From NCBI RefSeq assembly GCF_028283705.1, contig NZ_JAPWKD010000003.1:1-64000 (forward strand): DNA of 64,000 nucleotides, read 5' to 3'. Below the pieces are notes generated by a model. It was not told where the DNA came from and made no database searches. It saw only the letters and a list, made by a program, of their open reading frames with translations. The position numbers and the translations under genes are program-made. Below, in pieces: positions 51,312 to 59,600 of the stretch. How positions within the stretch are numbered: the first letter of the stretch is position 1; every line of letters begins with the position of its first letter. This DNA comes from Pantoea sp. Its GTDB lineage: Bacteria > Pseudomonadota > Gammaproteobacteria > Enterobacterales > Enterobacteriaceae.

Positions 51312-52670
51312 TTAACGCCAGCCAGCGATCTGACGACGGCTTTTACTCAGGAGGTAAATTAATAACGGTGAAAACAGCACCAGGATGGCCAGTAGCCAGA
51401 GGCCATTTTGTGATTTACCCGTCAGTGAGATGGTGAGACCTACCAGGAACGGGCCGAAGAAGCCACCAATATTGCCGATGGAATTGATCAGGGCCAGGCC
51501 ACCCGCTGATCCCTGATTAGTCAGAAAAGAGGCCGGGAGGGTGTAGAACGTCGGGACGCACGCCAGCATACCTATGGTGGAAAGGGTTAAACCGACCATC
51601 GATACCAGCGGGGAATCGCTGATTGCGGCAACCACGAAGCCCAGTGAGAACACCAGTGAAGGCAGAATAAAATGCCAGGTACGCTCGTTAGTTTTATCAG
51701 AATGGTTTGACCACCAGCACATAACAATCGCCCCGGCGATATAGGGAATTGTGCCTAATAATCCAACGACAGTATCAGAATAATCGAAGCGTTTAATAAA
51801 CTGCGGCATCCAGAAGCCGAGTCCCGTGAGGCCGATGACAGTAAAGAAATAAGCCAGACCTAATAGCCATACCCGACGATCTTTAAACATACTTTTTAAA
51901 CTGGAATGGCCAACTGTTAATGTTGCCCGCTGTTCCTTTTCCATCAGGTCCTGATAAGCCTTGCGTTCATCTGCATTGAGCCAGGTGGCTTTAGCCGGTT
52001 TATCAGTCAGATACAGGAAGACAACCACCGACAGAATAACCGGCGGGCAACCTTCAATTAAAAACAGCCATTGCCAGCTTTCCATTCCGGCGACATTGTG
52101 AAAATTATCGAGGATAAAACCCGATAACGGATTCGCGATAATGGCCGCCAGCGGTACGCCTAAATAATAAATAGAAAAGACTTTAGCCAGCTCTTTTTTG
52201 GGGAACCAGGTTGTAAGATAAAAAACAATACCGGGTGCTAATCCGGCCTCAGCTACCCCTAATAAAAAACGGAGAATACTGAGACTGACCACACCCTGTG
52301 CAAAGGCCATGGACATGGAGATAACTCCCCAGGTGATCATTATTCTGGCTAACCAAAAACGCGCACCAAAGCGCTCCAGCAGAACATTGCTGGGAATCTC
52401 AAACAGAATATAACCAAAGGAAAAAATCCCGACCGCAAAGCCAAAATGCTCCGGAGATAAACCCAGAGACTGGTTCATGGTCAACGCCGCCATACCAATA
52501 TTGGAACGGTCAATAAATGCCAGCAGATACATCATTAATATTAATGGCATTAGCCGTAATTTGGCTTTTTTAATGGCCCCGCTCGCGACAGATGAAATCT
52601 CAGCTTCAGGAATATCGGGTCTTAGCCCGACACCTGCCAGCGAATCATTGAACTCTTCAACATGTTTCAT
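51312..52670 (-). CDS. MFS transporter, anion:cation symporter (tartrate/phthalate-like) family
   Basis: MFS protein of 452 residues in the ACS family. It has the signature FIDRSNIGMAALTMNQSLGLSPEHFG in TM1-loop, FGYILFEIPSNVLLERFGARFWLARI, and the TM4 stretch RFLLGVAEAGLAPGIVFYLTTWFP. Members import organic acid anions such as tartrate, glucarate or galactonate. A TTG two codons upstream is in frame; ATG 52670 is chosen because GGGA lies 6 bases upstream. First gene of the minus-strand operon, divergent from isomerase 2 across the 28-bp palindrome. Its presence suggests that an acid sugar is among the substrates. Confidence 0.88.
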   Translation of the reverse strand: MKHVEEFNDSLAGVGLRPDIPEAEISSVASGAIKKAKLRLMPLILMMYLLAFIDRSNIGMAALTMNQSLGLSPEHFGFAVGIFSFGYILFEIPSNVLLERFGARFWLARIMITWGVISMSMAFAQGVVSLSILRFLLGVAEAGLAPGIVFYLTTWFPKKELAKVFSIYYLGVPLAAIIANPLSGFILDNFHNVAGMESWQWLFLIEGCPPVILSVVVFLYLTDKPAKATWLNADERKAYQDLMEKEQRATLTVGHSSLKSMFKDRRVWLLGLAYFFTVIGLTGLGFWMPQFIKRFDYSDTVVGLLGTIPYIAGAIVMCWWSNHSDKTNERTWHFILPSLVFSLGFVVAAISDSPLVSMVGLTLSTIGMLACVPTFYTLPASFLTNQGSAGGLALINSIGNIGGFFGPFLVGLTISLTGKSQNGLWLLAILVLFSPLLIYLLSKSRRQIAGWR

Positions 52671-53016
52671 GATCAATCCCGGTGTTTTCTAAACCATGGA
52701 AATATCACGGAAAATTCTTTGATACCGCGACGCATTGTAAAAAGTAAAACGTTTTACTTTTTACCGAGTTTCACGACACGACCGCCATCCGTCAAGTCAG
52801 TAAATCGGGGAAGTTAAAAATTTGTGACGGAGCTAACGAGACACTTTCTACGCAGCTTTGTTGATTCCAGGCCCTTTCGTGAACCGCATCGCAAAACGTA
52901 ACTTTGCTGAATAATCCCCCTTGCTAATTAAATAGGCAGATGTAGATTCTAATCAACTTCACAATATATCGTGAACAAAGAAAGTACATCACAATGCCTT
53001 TTGAAGGATTGCTCCT
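52671..53016. promoter_or_regulatory. Divergent control region of the two main operons
   Basis: Non-coding gap of 346 bp between the ACS transporter and isomerase 2. It contains the 28-bp palindrome (separate entry) 67 bases from the transporter start and 250 bases from the isomerase start. GAAGGATTG precedes the isomerase ATG. No open frame with start signals is seen. Confidence 0.55.
52737..52764. promoter_or_regulatory. Perfect 28-bp palindrome with AAAACGTTTT centre
   Basis: Seen: GTAAAAAGTAAAAC followed directly by its exact reverse complement, with no mismatch or spacer. The central CG in an A/T-rich palindrome is typical of LacI-family operators, and the same AAAACGTTTT core occurs at 45380-45391. 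The outer arms also contain AGTAAAA/TTTTACT, the half-site of the RpiR-like dyad at 45398, so both regulators might compete here. Confidence 0.72.
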
Positions 53017-53997
53017 ATGTCTGATCTGAAATTTGCCACGCGCCTTAACTCTTTCGCCTCTGGAGCACACCTATACTGGCCCGACTTACAGGGAAAACCC
53101 TCTGTCCTGCAAATGATTGCCCGTGCAGGGGAAGTCAAGGGATTAACGCATCTTGACCTGAATTACCCACAGCACATCACCAGTGATATTAAAACCATGC
53201 GTCAGGCGATTGCTGATGCAGGGCTGGCAGTCAATGGCATGCAAATGCGCTGGGATGCGCCGCAGTTCAAAATCGGTGCCTTTACTAATCCGAACCCGCA
53301 AATTCGTCGTGAAGCGATTGAGCTGACGAAACGAGGAATCGATGCCGGACGTGAATTTGGGTCGAAACTGATGACATTGTGGATGGGGCAGGATGGTTTC
53401 GATTACTGCTTCCAGGCTGACTACAAAAAAATCTGGGAAGACGCCGTCGATGCAGTGCGTGAGGTCGCTGAATATGCACCGGATATCGATGTCAGTATCG
53501 AATACAAACCCAATGAACCGCGTGCCTACAGCATCTTCCCGAACGCTACAACCTGTTTGCTGGCAGTAGAGGAGGCGGGCTGCCCAAACCTCGGGATAAC
53601 CCTGGATTTTGCCCATGTGCTCTTTGCCAATGAAATCCCGGCTTACGCTGCGGCAATGGTGGCACGTCGTTCACGATTGTTAGGTCTGGATCTGAATGAT
53701 GGCTGGGGAAAACGCGATGATGGCCTGATGGCCGGTTCAGTCAATCCCCGCGCAACGCTGGAGTTTCTCTGGCAGATGCAGCGCGATGGCTATCAGGGGG
53801 CTTACTACTTTGACACCTTCCCGGATGCCAGTGGCCTGGACCCCATTCGTGAAGCGGAAACCAATATTGCGACCGTCACCCATCTGCTGAAACTGTGTGA
53901 AAAGCTAAATAATAACGAGAAGTTACTGGGGGCGATCAGTCGTCAGGATGCGGTTGCTTCCCAGCAAATAGTCAATGACATCATGCTGGCGCGTTAG
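53017..53997 (+). CDS. Sugar isomerase/epimerase-like TIM barrel (isomerase 2)
   Basis: Xylose isomerase-like TIM barrel of 326 residues, homologous to isomerase 1 at 45534 along its length. Probable metal ligands are Glu in VSIEYKPNEPR, Asp and His in GITLDFAHVLF, and Asp residues in LGLDLNDGWGKRDDGLMAGSV. A notable difference is Asp in LGLDLND where isomerase 1 has His (IGFHLND), so the two may act on different sugars. AAGGA precedes the ATG. It is the first gene of an operon with an RbsABC-like transporter and RpiR-2. Confidence 0.85.
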   Translation: MSDLKFATRLNSFASGAHLYWPDLQGKPSVLQMIARAGEVKGLTHLDLNYPQHITSDIKTMRQAIADAGLAVNGMQMRWDAPQFKIGAFTNPNPQIRREAIELTKRGIDAGREFGSKLMTLWMGQDGFDYCFQADYKKIWEDAVDAVREVAEYAPDIDVSIEYKPNEPRAYSIFPNATTCLLAVEEAGCPNLGITLDFAHVLFANEIPAYAAAMVARRSRLLGLDLNDGWGKRDDGLMAGSVNPRATLEFLWQMQRDGYQGAYYFDTFPDASGLDPIREAETNIATVTHLLKLCEKLNNNEKLLGAISRQDAVASQQIVNDIMLAR

Positions 53998-54061
53998 TCG
54001 CGGCCAGCGTTGAATGCCAGAAAAACCTGTACCCGACATACTGATAATAAAAGGCTGAAAC

Positions 54062-55099
54062 ATGAAAAAATTATTCCTTACCTTACTCACATCCTCCCTG
54101 TTGTGTGCCAGCGTACATGCCACTGATTTAACACCATTAAAATCGGATACCGAACCGGATCGCACCGACTGGACGCAACTTGATAGCAAATATGGCCCGC
54201 TGCCGAAAGTTGATAAAGCGCTAAAAATTGGTGGTGTCTCGAAAACGCTGACCAACGAATACTGGCGCTCCCTCGGTGAGGGTTATCAGAACGTAGCGAA
54301 AAAGTATGGCTTCACAGTGGCCTATCAGGCGGCGGCCAATGAGGATGATCAACTGGGGCAGCTTTCGATTGCGGAAACCCTGATTTCGCAAGGCTTCAAT
54401 GGCCTGCTGGTATCGCCGCAAACCGATATCAACCTTGAACCGGCGCTGGAAAGCGCTATCAGTAAAAAAATCCCGGTGGTTAACGTCAACGATGCGGTCA
54501 TGCCAAATGCGCCGTATTACGTCGGTAACGTGCAAAAAGATAACGGGGTGCGGGTGGCGAAATGGTTTATTCAGCACCATCCACAGGGCGGAAAGGTGGC
54601 CGTGATTGAAGGACAGCCAGGTGTTTATGCTGCTGGCCAGCGTACTGCCGGGTTTAAAGAGACGTTACAGGGTAACGGAAAATTCACTATCGTCGCCAGT
54701 GTTCCGGCGAACTGGAGCCGCGAGCAGGCATACAACGCCGCCTCGACCATCCTGCAACAGCATCCGGATTTAATCGGTTTTTATGCCAATAACGACACCA
54801 TGGCACTGGGCGTGGTGGAGGCGGTGCGTTCTATGAATAAGGCAGACCAGGTGGCGATTTTTGGCACCGACGGTATTTCGGATGCCTACGCTTCGATTAA
54901 ACGCGGTGAGTTGACCGGCACCGTGGATAGTTTCCCGGTTTTGACCGGTGAAGTGGCGATGGACGTGATGATTCGGTTAATTAACGGCCAGAAAATTTCT
55001 CGCGTGGTCTCCACCCCGCAGGCCCTGATTACCAAAGAGAACGTTGAGGCGTTTTCGACCAAAGACAATACCAAACTGCGTCAGCTGCTGACCCAGTAA
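54062..55099 (+). CDS. Sugar ABC transporter, periplasmic binding protein (RbsB-like)
   Basis: Type I periplasmic binding protein of 345 residues. A signal peptide ends after VHA (about residue 20). An extra polar stretch of about 30 residues precedes the usual start of the fold, LKIGGVSKTLTNEYW. Later motifs are GFNGLLVSPQTD, IPVVNVND, and FYANNDTMALGVVEAV, typical of pentose/polyol-binding proteins. It delivers the substrate to the ATPase and permease encoded next. AAAAGG precedes the ATG. Confidence 0.9.
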   Translation: MKKLFLTLLTSSLLCASVHATDLTPLKSDTEPDRTDWTQLDSKYGPLPKVDKALKIGGVSKTLTNEYWRSLGEGYQNVAKKYGFTVAYQAAANEDDQLGQLSIAETLISQGFNGLLVSPQTDINLEPALESAISKKIPVVNVNDAVMPNAPYYVGNVQKDNGVRVAKWFIQHHPQGGKVAVIEGQPGVYAAGQRTAGFKETLQGNGKFTIVASVPANWSREQAYNAASTILQQHPDLIGFYANNDTMALGVVEAVRSMNKADQVAIFGTDGISDAYASIKRGELTGTVDSFPVLTGEVAMDVMIRLINGQKISRVVSTPQALITKENVEAFSTKDNTKLRQLLTQ

Positions 55100-55118
55100 T
55101 CAGTCAGGCGGAGAGTTT

Positions 55119-56621
55119 ATGGAACAGTTTCGCTTAACAATGCGCGGCATTAATAAGACCTATGGTAATGCTGCTGCTTTACAGGATGTAGATTTTTCCG
55201 TGAAGCCTGGCGAGGTACACGCATTAATTGGTGAGAACGGCGCCGGGAAATCCACATTGCTAAATATCCTTTCCGGGGTGCGTGAAGCTGATAGTGGCGT
55301 AATCAGCGTCAATGGTCAGCAGATCCAGATGAAAAACCCTCTCAGTGCGCGCCATGCCGGTATCGCGATGATTCATCAGGAGTTGCAGCACGTTCCTGAA
55401 CTCTCCGTCGCACAGAACATGTTTCTGGGCCGCCCACTGACTAAAGCGAATGGTCTGTGGGTAGACAGAAAGGCGCAGGAAGCGCGTGCCAGGCTGATTC
55501 TCAAGCAGTTAGACCCGACGATTGATCCCAATACGCCGATTAAAAATCTCAAAGTGTCGCAGCAGCAGATTGTCGAGATTGCGCGCGCAATGCTGGATGA
55601 GGCCAAAATCATCGCGATGGATGAACCCACCTCCAGCCTGACACCTCGTGAGTTTGATCGCCTGGCGGAACTGATTTCCGACCTGAAATCGATGGGCGTT
55701 TCTTTGATCTATGTGTCGCACAAAATGAATGAAATTTTCAAAGTGTGTGATCGGGCTACCATCATGCGTGACGGAAGGCAGGTGGGTGTTGTCAACATCT
55801 GTGATGAAAATGAAGAAAGCATTGTCGCCAAAATGGTCGGTCGCAAAATCGAGAAGCTGGATCACAACTCGTATGCTACCGATCGCGAAGTGCTGCGCGT
55901 TGAGGATCTGGCACGCGGTAATGACGTATTACCGGCAAATTTCACGGTTCGGGCAGGGGAAGTGCTCGGCATTGCCGGTCTGGTGGGGGCGGGGCGTACC
56001 GAATTGCTGAAATTAATTGCCGGTATTGATAAACGCACCGGTGGCAAGATACTGGTTAACGGCAATGCCGTACGTAATCATAACGTCACTGCTGCAATTA
56101 AGGCTGGAATAGGTCTGGTACCTGAAGACCGCAAAAAAGAAGGCATTATCAAACAGCGTGCCGTCAAACTGAATATGGCGCTGCCGTCAATGCGCAACTT
56201 CACGCTGGCAGGGGTGATCAATAAACTCAAACTCAATCGGGTGGCTCATGAGGTAATGAGCGATCTGAAATTACGCCCACTCGATATTGAAAAAACAATA
56301 GGTACGCTCAGTGGCGGTAATCAGCAGAAGGTGATTATCGGGCGCTGGGTTGCTGCCGATACGCAGGTATTTTTATTTGATGAGCCAACCCGGGGAATTG
56401 ATATTGGTGCAAAATCAGAAATCTATAATCTAATTGAGAAACTGGCAAAGTCAGGCAAAGCGATTGTCGTTGTCTCTTCTGAGATGACGGAGATTATCCG
56501 TATTTCTGACCGCGTTCTGGTGATGAGGGAAGGGAAGATCACGAAAGAATTAACTGGCAATGACATAACGGAAGATAACATTGCCCGCTTTGCAATCAAA
56601 GATGTCGATCACACCGTCTGA
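55119..56621 (+). CDS. Sugar ABC transporter, tandem ATP-binding protein (RbsA-like)
   Basis: ATPase of 500 residues with two ABC domains. The first has Walker A GENGAGKST, a QQQIVEIARAML signature and Walker B IIAMDEPTSSL. The second has a degenerate Walker A (GLVGAGRTEL), the signature LSGGNQQKVIIGRW and Walker B VFLFDEPTRGIDIGAK. This asymmetry is normal for the CUT2 family. It starts 19 bases after the binding-protein stop with GGCGGAGAG upstream. Confidence 0.93.
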   Translation: MEQFRLTMRGINKTYGNAAALQDVDFSVKPGEVHALIGENGAGKSTLLNILSGVREADSGVISVNGQQIQMKNPLSARHAGIAMIHQELQHVPELSVAQNMFLGRPLTKANGLWVDRKAQEARARLILKQLDPTIDPNTPIKNLKVSQQQIVEIARAMLDEAKIIAMDEPTSSLTPREFDRLAELISDLKSMGVSLIYVSHKMNEIFKVCDRATIMRDGRQVGVVNICDENEESIVAKMVGRKIEKLDHNSYATDREVLRVEDLARGNDVLPANFTVRAGEVLGIAGLVGAGRTELLKLIAGIDKRTGGKILVNGNAVRNHNVTAAIKAGIGLVPEDRKKEGIIKQRAVKLNMALPSMRNFTLAGVINKLKLNRVAHEVMSDLKLRPLDIEKTIGTLSGGNQQKVIIGRWVAADTQVFLFDEPTRGIDIGAKSEIYNLIEKLAKSGKAIVVVSSEMTEIIRISDRVLVMREGKITKELTGNDITEDNIARFAIKDVDHTV

Positions 56622-56655
56622 TCGTTTCTGCTGACTTATTTCAAGGCCATAAATC

Positions 56656-57627
56656 ATGATGACACAGACAAATAACCGGGCGATGTTGCCCACCTCCTTG
56701 CTGCTGAAATTTAATGTGCGTGACGCCGGAACATTAATTGGCCTGCTGATTATTGTTGTGACATTCTCTTTTCTGTCCCCGGTATTTTTTACCGTACCCA
56801 ACCTGCTGAATATTTTACAGCAATCATCAATTAACGCTCTCATTGCGCTAGGGATGACGCTGGTTATTATTTCTGGTGGGATCGACTTGTCCGTTGGCCC
56901 CACTGCTGCGCTGTCAGCCGTTTTAGGGGCAACCATGATGGTGGCGGGTGTCCCGGTTCCGCTGGCGATTCTGGCGACCCTGGGCATTGGCGCGATCTGC
57001 GGCATATTTAGCGGCTCGCTGATTGCTTATGCCGGGTTGCAACCCTTCATCGTCACCCTCGGTGGCCTCTCACTGTTTCGCGCCATCGCGTTGATCTACA
57101 CCGGTGGTAACCCGGTGTTTGGTATTCCGATGGAGTTTCGAAGCATTATCAACAGCACGGTCTTCGGTGTGCCTACGCCTATTGTCATTGTGGCTGTGAT
57201 CGCAGCGGTATTGTGGACGGTGATGAATAAAACCCCACTGGGTGAATATATTCTGGCGATTGGTGGCAATGAAGAGGCTGCGCGCGTGGCGGGGGTGCCG
57301 GTTAAACGCACCAAAGTCACGGTTTATGTCATCTCCGGGGTGCTGGCATCCCTGGCAGCGCTGATTCTGATTGGTCGTCTTGGTGCAGCAGAACCGACCA
57401 TTGGTAATTTATGGGAGCTGGATGCAATTGCGGCGGCCGCGATCGGCGGGGCTTCGCTAATGGGCGGTAAGGGCAGTATCTTTGGCACCATCATCGGGGT
57501 CATTATCCTGGGCGCGCTACGTAATGGTTTGACTCTGCTGAATATTCAGGCGTTTTATCAATTGCTTGCGACGGGGCTTATTATTATCATAGCGATGTTG
57601 ATTGACCGCGCGACCCGAGGCAGGTAA
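56656..57627 (+). CDS. Sugar ABC transporter permease (RbsC-like)
   Basis: CUT2 permease of 323 residues with about eight to ten hydrophobic segments. Family motifs are ALGMTLVIISGGIDLSVGPTAALSAV and GGNEEAARVAGVPVKRTKVTVYVISG, then IGGASLMGGKGSIFGTIIGVIILGALRNGL. It pairs with the ATPase upstream. Two ATGs are adjacent at 56656 and 56659, with AAGG upstream. Its stop overlaps the RpiR-2 start (TAATG), so the regulator is translationally coupled to the transporter. Confidence 0.92.
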   Translation: MMTQTNNRAMLPTSLLLKFNVRDAGTLIGLLIIVVTFSFLSPVFFTVPNLLNILQQSSINALIALGMTLVIISGGIDLSVGPTAALSAVLGATMMVAGVPVPLAILATLGIGAICGIFSGSLIAYAGLQPFIVTLGGLSLFRAIALIYTGGNPVFGIPMEFRSIINSTVFGVPTPIVIVAVIAAVLWTVMNKTPLGEYILAIGGNEEAARVAGVPVKRTKVTVYVISGVLASLAALILIGRLGAAEPTIGNLWELDAIAAAAIGGASLMGGKGSIFGTIIGVIILGALRNGLTLLNIQAFYQLLATGLIIIIAMLIDRATRGR

Positions 57628-58484
57628 TGAAGCAAGATCCACGAGCCATTGGTGCTCAAATCCGCATGCGTTTACCACAGCTGACACCGCTGGAACGCCG
57701 TGTAGTTGAGGCAATTACCAGCCGAACAGATATTACTGAGCAAACTTCTCTGAAAGAGATTGCGCAGGAAAATAATGTCTCGGAAGCGATGGTGGTGAAG
57801 ATTACGAAAAAACTAAACTTCACCGGATTCAGAAATTTCAGAACCAGTCTGGTTTATTATAATGAGTCTGAAGTTGCTGGCTTGCATGCGGAAATTGAAC
57901 CTGATGACTCGTCGGAGCAATTACTGGAGAAGGTCTTCAGAACCTCTATCCAGGCGATGGAAGAAACGCTGTCGATTCTCGATATTTCTGCATTTAATCG
58001 TGCAGCGGATATCATCGCCAAAGCGCGCTATATCGATTTATATGCAGTAGGTGGCTCGGCAACCGTCGCTCAGGATCTGTCGCATAAAATGCTCAAAATA
58101 GGCATTAAATCGACGGCCTATGATGATGCACATATTATGCTGATGTCTGCGGCGGTGTTATCTGATGATGATGTGGTTATTGCGATTAGCCACTCGGGAG
58201 CGACACGCGCCGTTAATGATCCAGTTAAACTGGCGGCGCGCAATGGTGCCAGAGTGATTGCCATTACCAATTATGCTGAGTCACCGATTGCACGCAACGC
58301 TCATGTGGTGCTCAATTCCACCTCTCAGGGCTCACACCTTCTGGGCGAAAATGCTGCCTCGCGTATTGCCCAGCTTAATATTCTGGATGCGTTGTTTGTG
58401 GCGATTGCTAAAAAAGATCCGAAGCGGGCCGAGCAGAATTTAATGAAAACTCAGCATGCAGTTCAGGATTTACGTGAGTTTTGA
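57627..58484 (+). CDS. RpiR/MurR-family regulator with SIS domain (RpiR-2)
   Basis: Regulator of 285 residues. The N-terminal HTH has LKEIAQENNVSEAMVVKITKKLNFTGFRNFRTSL; the SIS domain has LYAVGGSATVAQDLSHKMLKIG and VIAISHSGATRAVNDPVKLA. It is a homologue of RpiR-1 at 44422, sharing the SIS motifs, HKLLKIG/HKMLKIG, GENA-T/S-RI and LNILDA. It is the last gene of the isomerase 2-transporter operon and overlaps the permease stop by one base, an arrangement fitting feedback control. It should sense a phosphosugar made by the pathway. Confidence 0.9.
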   Translation: MKQDPRAIGAQIRMRLPQLTPLERRVVEAITSRTDITEQTSLKEIAQENNVSEAMVVKITKKLNFTGFRNFRTSLVYYNESEVAGLHAEIEPDDSSEQLLEKVFRTSIQAMEETLSILDISAFNRAADIIAKARYIDLYAVGGSATVAQDLSHKMLKIGIKSTAYDDAHIMLMSAAVLSDDDVVIAISHSGATRAVNDPVKLAARNGARVIAITNYAESPIARNAHVVLNSTSQGSHLLGENAASRIAQLNILDALFVAIAKKDPKRAEQNLMKTQHAVQDLREF

Positions 58485-58512
58485 CATCCACGATCGAGGC
58501 CCTTCAACCGAT

Positions 58513-58542
58513 GGTTCCACAGAGGCCGGCATCTGCGGAACC
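58513..58542 (+). terminator. Terminator-like hairpin after RpiR-2
   Basis: Seen: GGTTCCACAGA faces TCTGCGGAACC with one A/C mismatch (10 paired bases) and an 8-base loop, 29 bases after the RpiR-2 stop. There is no T-run. Confidence 0.5.
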
Positions 58543-58554
58543 AGAATGCCAAAG

Positions 58555-58794
58555 TCAGGCAGTGAACGCCGGGTAATCTATGTAGCCTGTGCTGTCTCCA
58601 CCGTAGAAAGTATTCGGGTCCGGTGGTGTTAAGGGGAGGCTGTCATGCATTCTCTTCACCAGATCCGGGTTACTGGTAAAATTTGCGCCGAAGGCGGCAA
58701 GATCAATCTCACCGGCATTGATCATTTCCACTGCCCGGTCATGCGTCATTCCCCCGGCCAGGATAAGTGAAGTGCCTGAGAGATGAGATTTCAT
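58555..58794 (-). pseudogene. Old Yellow Enzyme (alkene reductase, NemA-like) C-terminal remnant
   Basis: A 79-codon frame whose product, SGTSLILAGGMTHDRAVEMI...DLAAFGANFTSNPDLVKRM...NTFYGGDSTGYIDYP, is the last fifth of an Old Yellow Enzyme: the FMN-phosphate-binding GG and FG segments, the SNPDL turn and the FYGG-GY-DYP tail. The N-terminal three quarters of the barrel, including the catalytic His/Asn and Tyr, are absent. The first codons MKSHL do not fit the family, so the break is near 58775-58790. It is a deletion remnant and unlikely to be functional. Confidence 0.7.
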
Positions 58795-59019
58795 AAGGAA
58801 GGTATTGAATTTTTTGTTGAGGAAATAGGTTCTCCAGCCCTACTGGGACGCAGGCATCGTTTGTTTCCTCAATAACATAAAGAATTGTGGCATATCCTGC
58901 CAAATGTCGTTATTGAGAACCCTGACGGATGAAGAATTATTCAACAGCATCCGTACCAAAAGGTGTGTTGATGCTTCTTGCTGTCTGTGCTGGGACAACG
59001 TCAGGAAATCTGTTCAAAA
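58795..59019. other. Gap with no gene seen between OYE remnant and MarR gene
   Basis: About 225 bp with no open frame that has start signals. The missing part of the Old Yellow Enzyme gene is not found here, so the deletion is complete. No IS end or long repeat was seen at the break. Confidence 0.45.
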
Positions 59020-59439
59020 TTAATCATTTCCTGCCTTGAGAAATTGTTCCAGCATCTGTTTAAGCATCTGAGCTTCGTCACTGCCGTAAGCGTCTTCGAG
59101 TTTATCCTGATGATCGTTTACACGGCTGTTCTGCTGCTCCAGAACCGCTTTTCCCTTATCGGAAATATATAAACGGACTTTACGGCGGTCCTGTTCGTCC
59201 GGGCGACGATAGACGAGGGCTTCCAGTACCATCTTATCGATGATTTTTGTCAGTGTCGGGAAGTTTTGCATTAACTCATCAGAAAGCTCGCGCATAGTCA
59301 CGCCATCCTGATCAGCGATCACTTTCAGTGCTCTCCAGTGTTCAAGCGTAATTCCCTCGAGCGATAGCTGGCGGTTTACGCGGCGATTAGCCTGTACCAG
59401 AAGATGGGCGAGATATTCGTTTAAGGGCTTGTCCGACAT
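59020..59439 (-). CDS. MarR-family transcriptional regulator
   Basis: Winged-helix regulator of 139 residues. It has WRALKVIADQDGVTMRELSDELMQNFPTLTKIIDKMVLEALVYRRPDEQDRRKVRLYISDKG, the full MarR DNA-binding core with the wing DEQDRRKVRLY. MarR proteins usually bind small aromatic or phenolic effectors. It is divergent from the AmiC-like gene at 59601 and adjacent to the OYE remnant. An inverted repeat ACATGA-N9-TCATGT overlaps its start codon region (about 59436-59456) and may be an autoregulatory site. Confidence 0.88.
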   Translation of the reverse strand: MSDKPLNEYLAHLLVQANRRVNRQLSLEGITLEHWRALKVIADQDGVTMRELSDELMQNFPTLTKIIDKMVLEALVYRRPDEQDRRKVRLYISDKGKAVLEQQNSRVNDHQDKLEDAYGSDEAQMLKQMLEQFLKAGND

Positions 59440-59600
59440 GATGAGTCAGCTCATGTTCGCATAACGTTGGATAGCGCTACTTTAGCACTTCATGAGATCG
59501 AGGTCATCCTGTGCGAGGTCAATCACAAACCTGTAACATCAATATCAGTTAGCACGCTTTTTGCATTAGTTTTAACTTTTGCCCAGCGGAGGATCCATCC

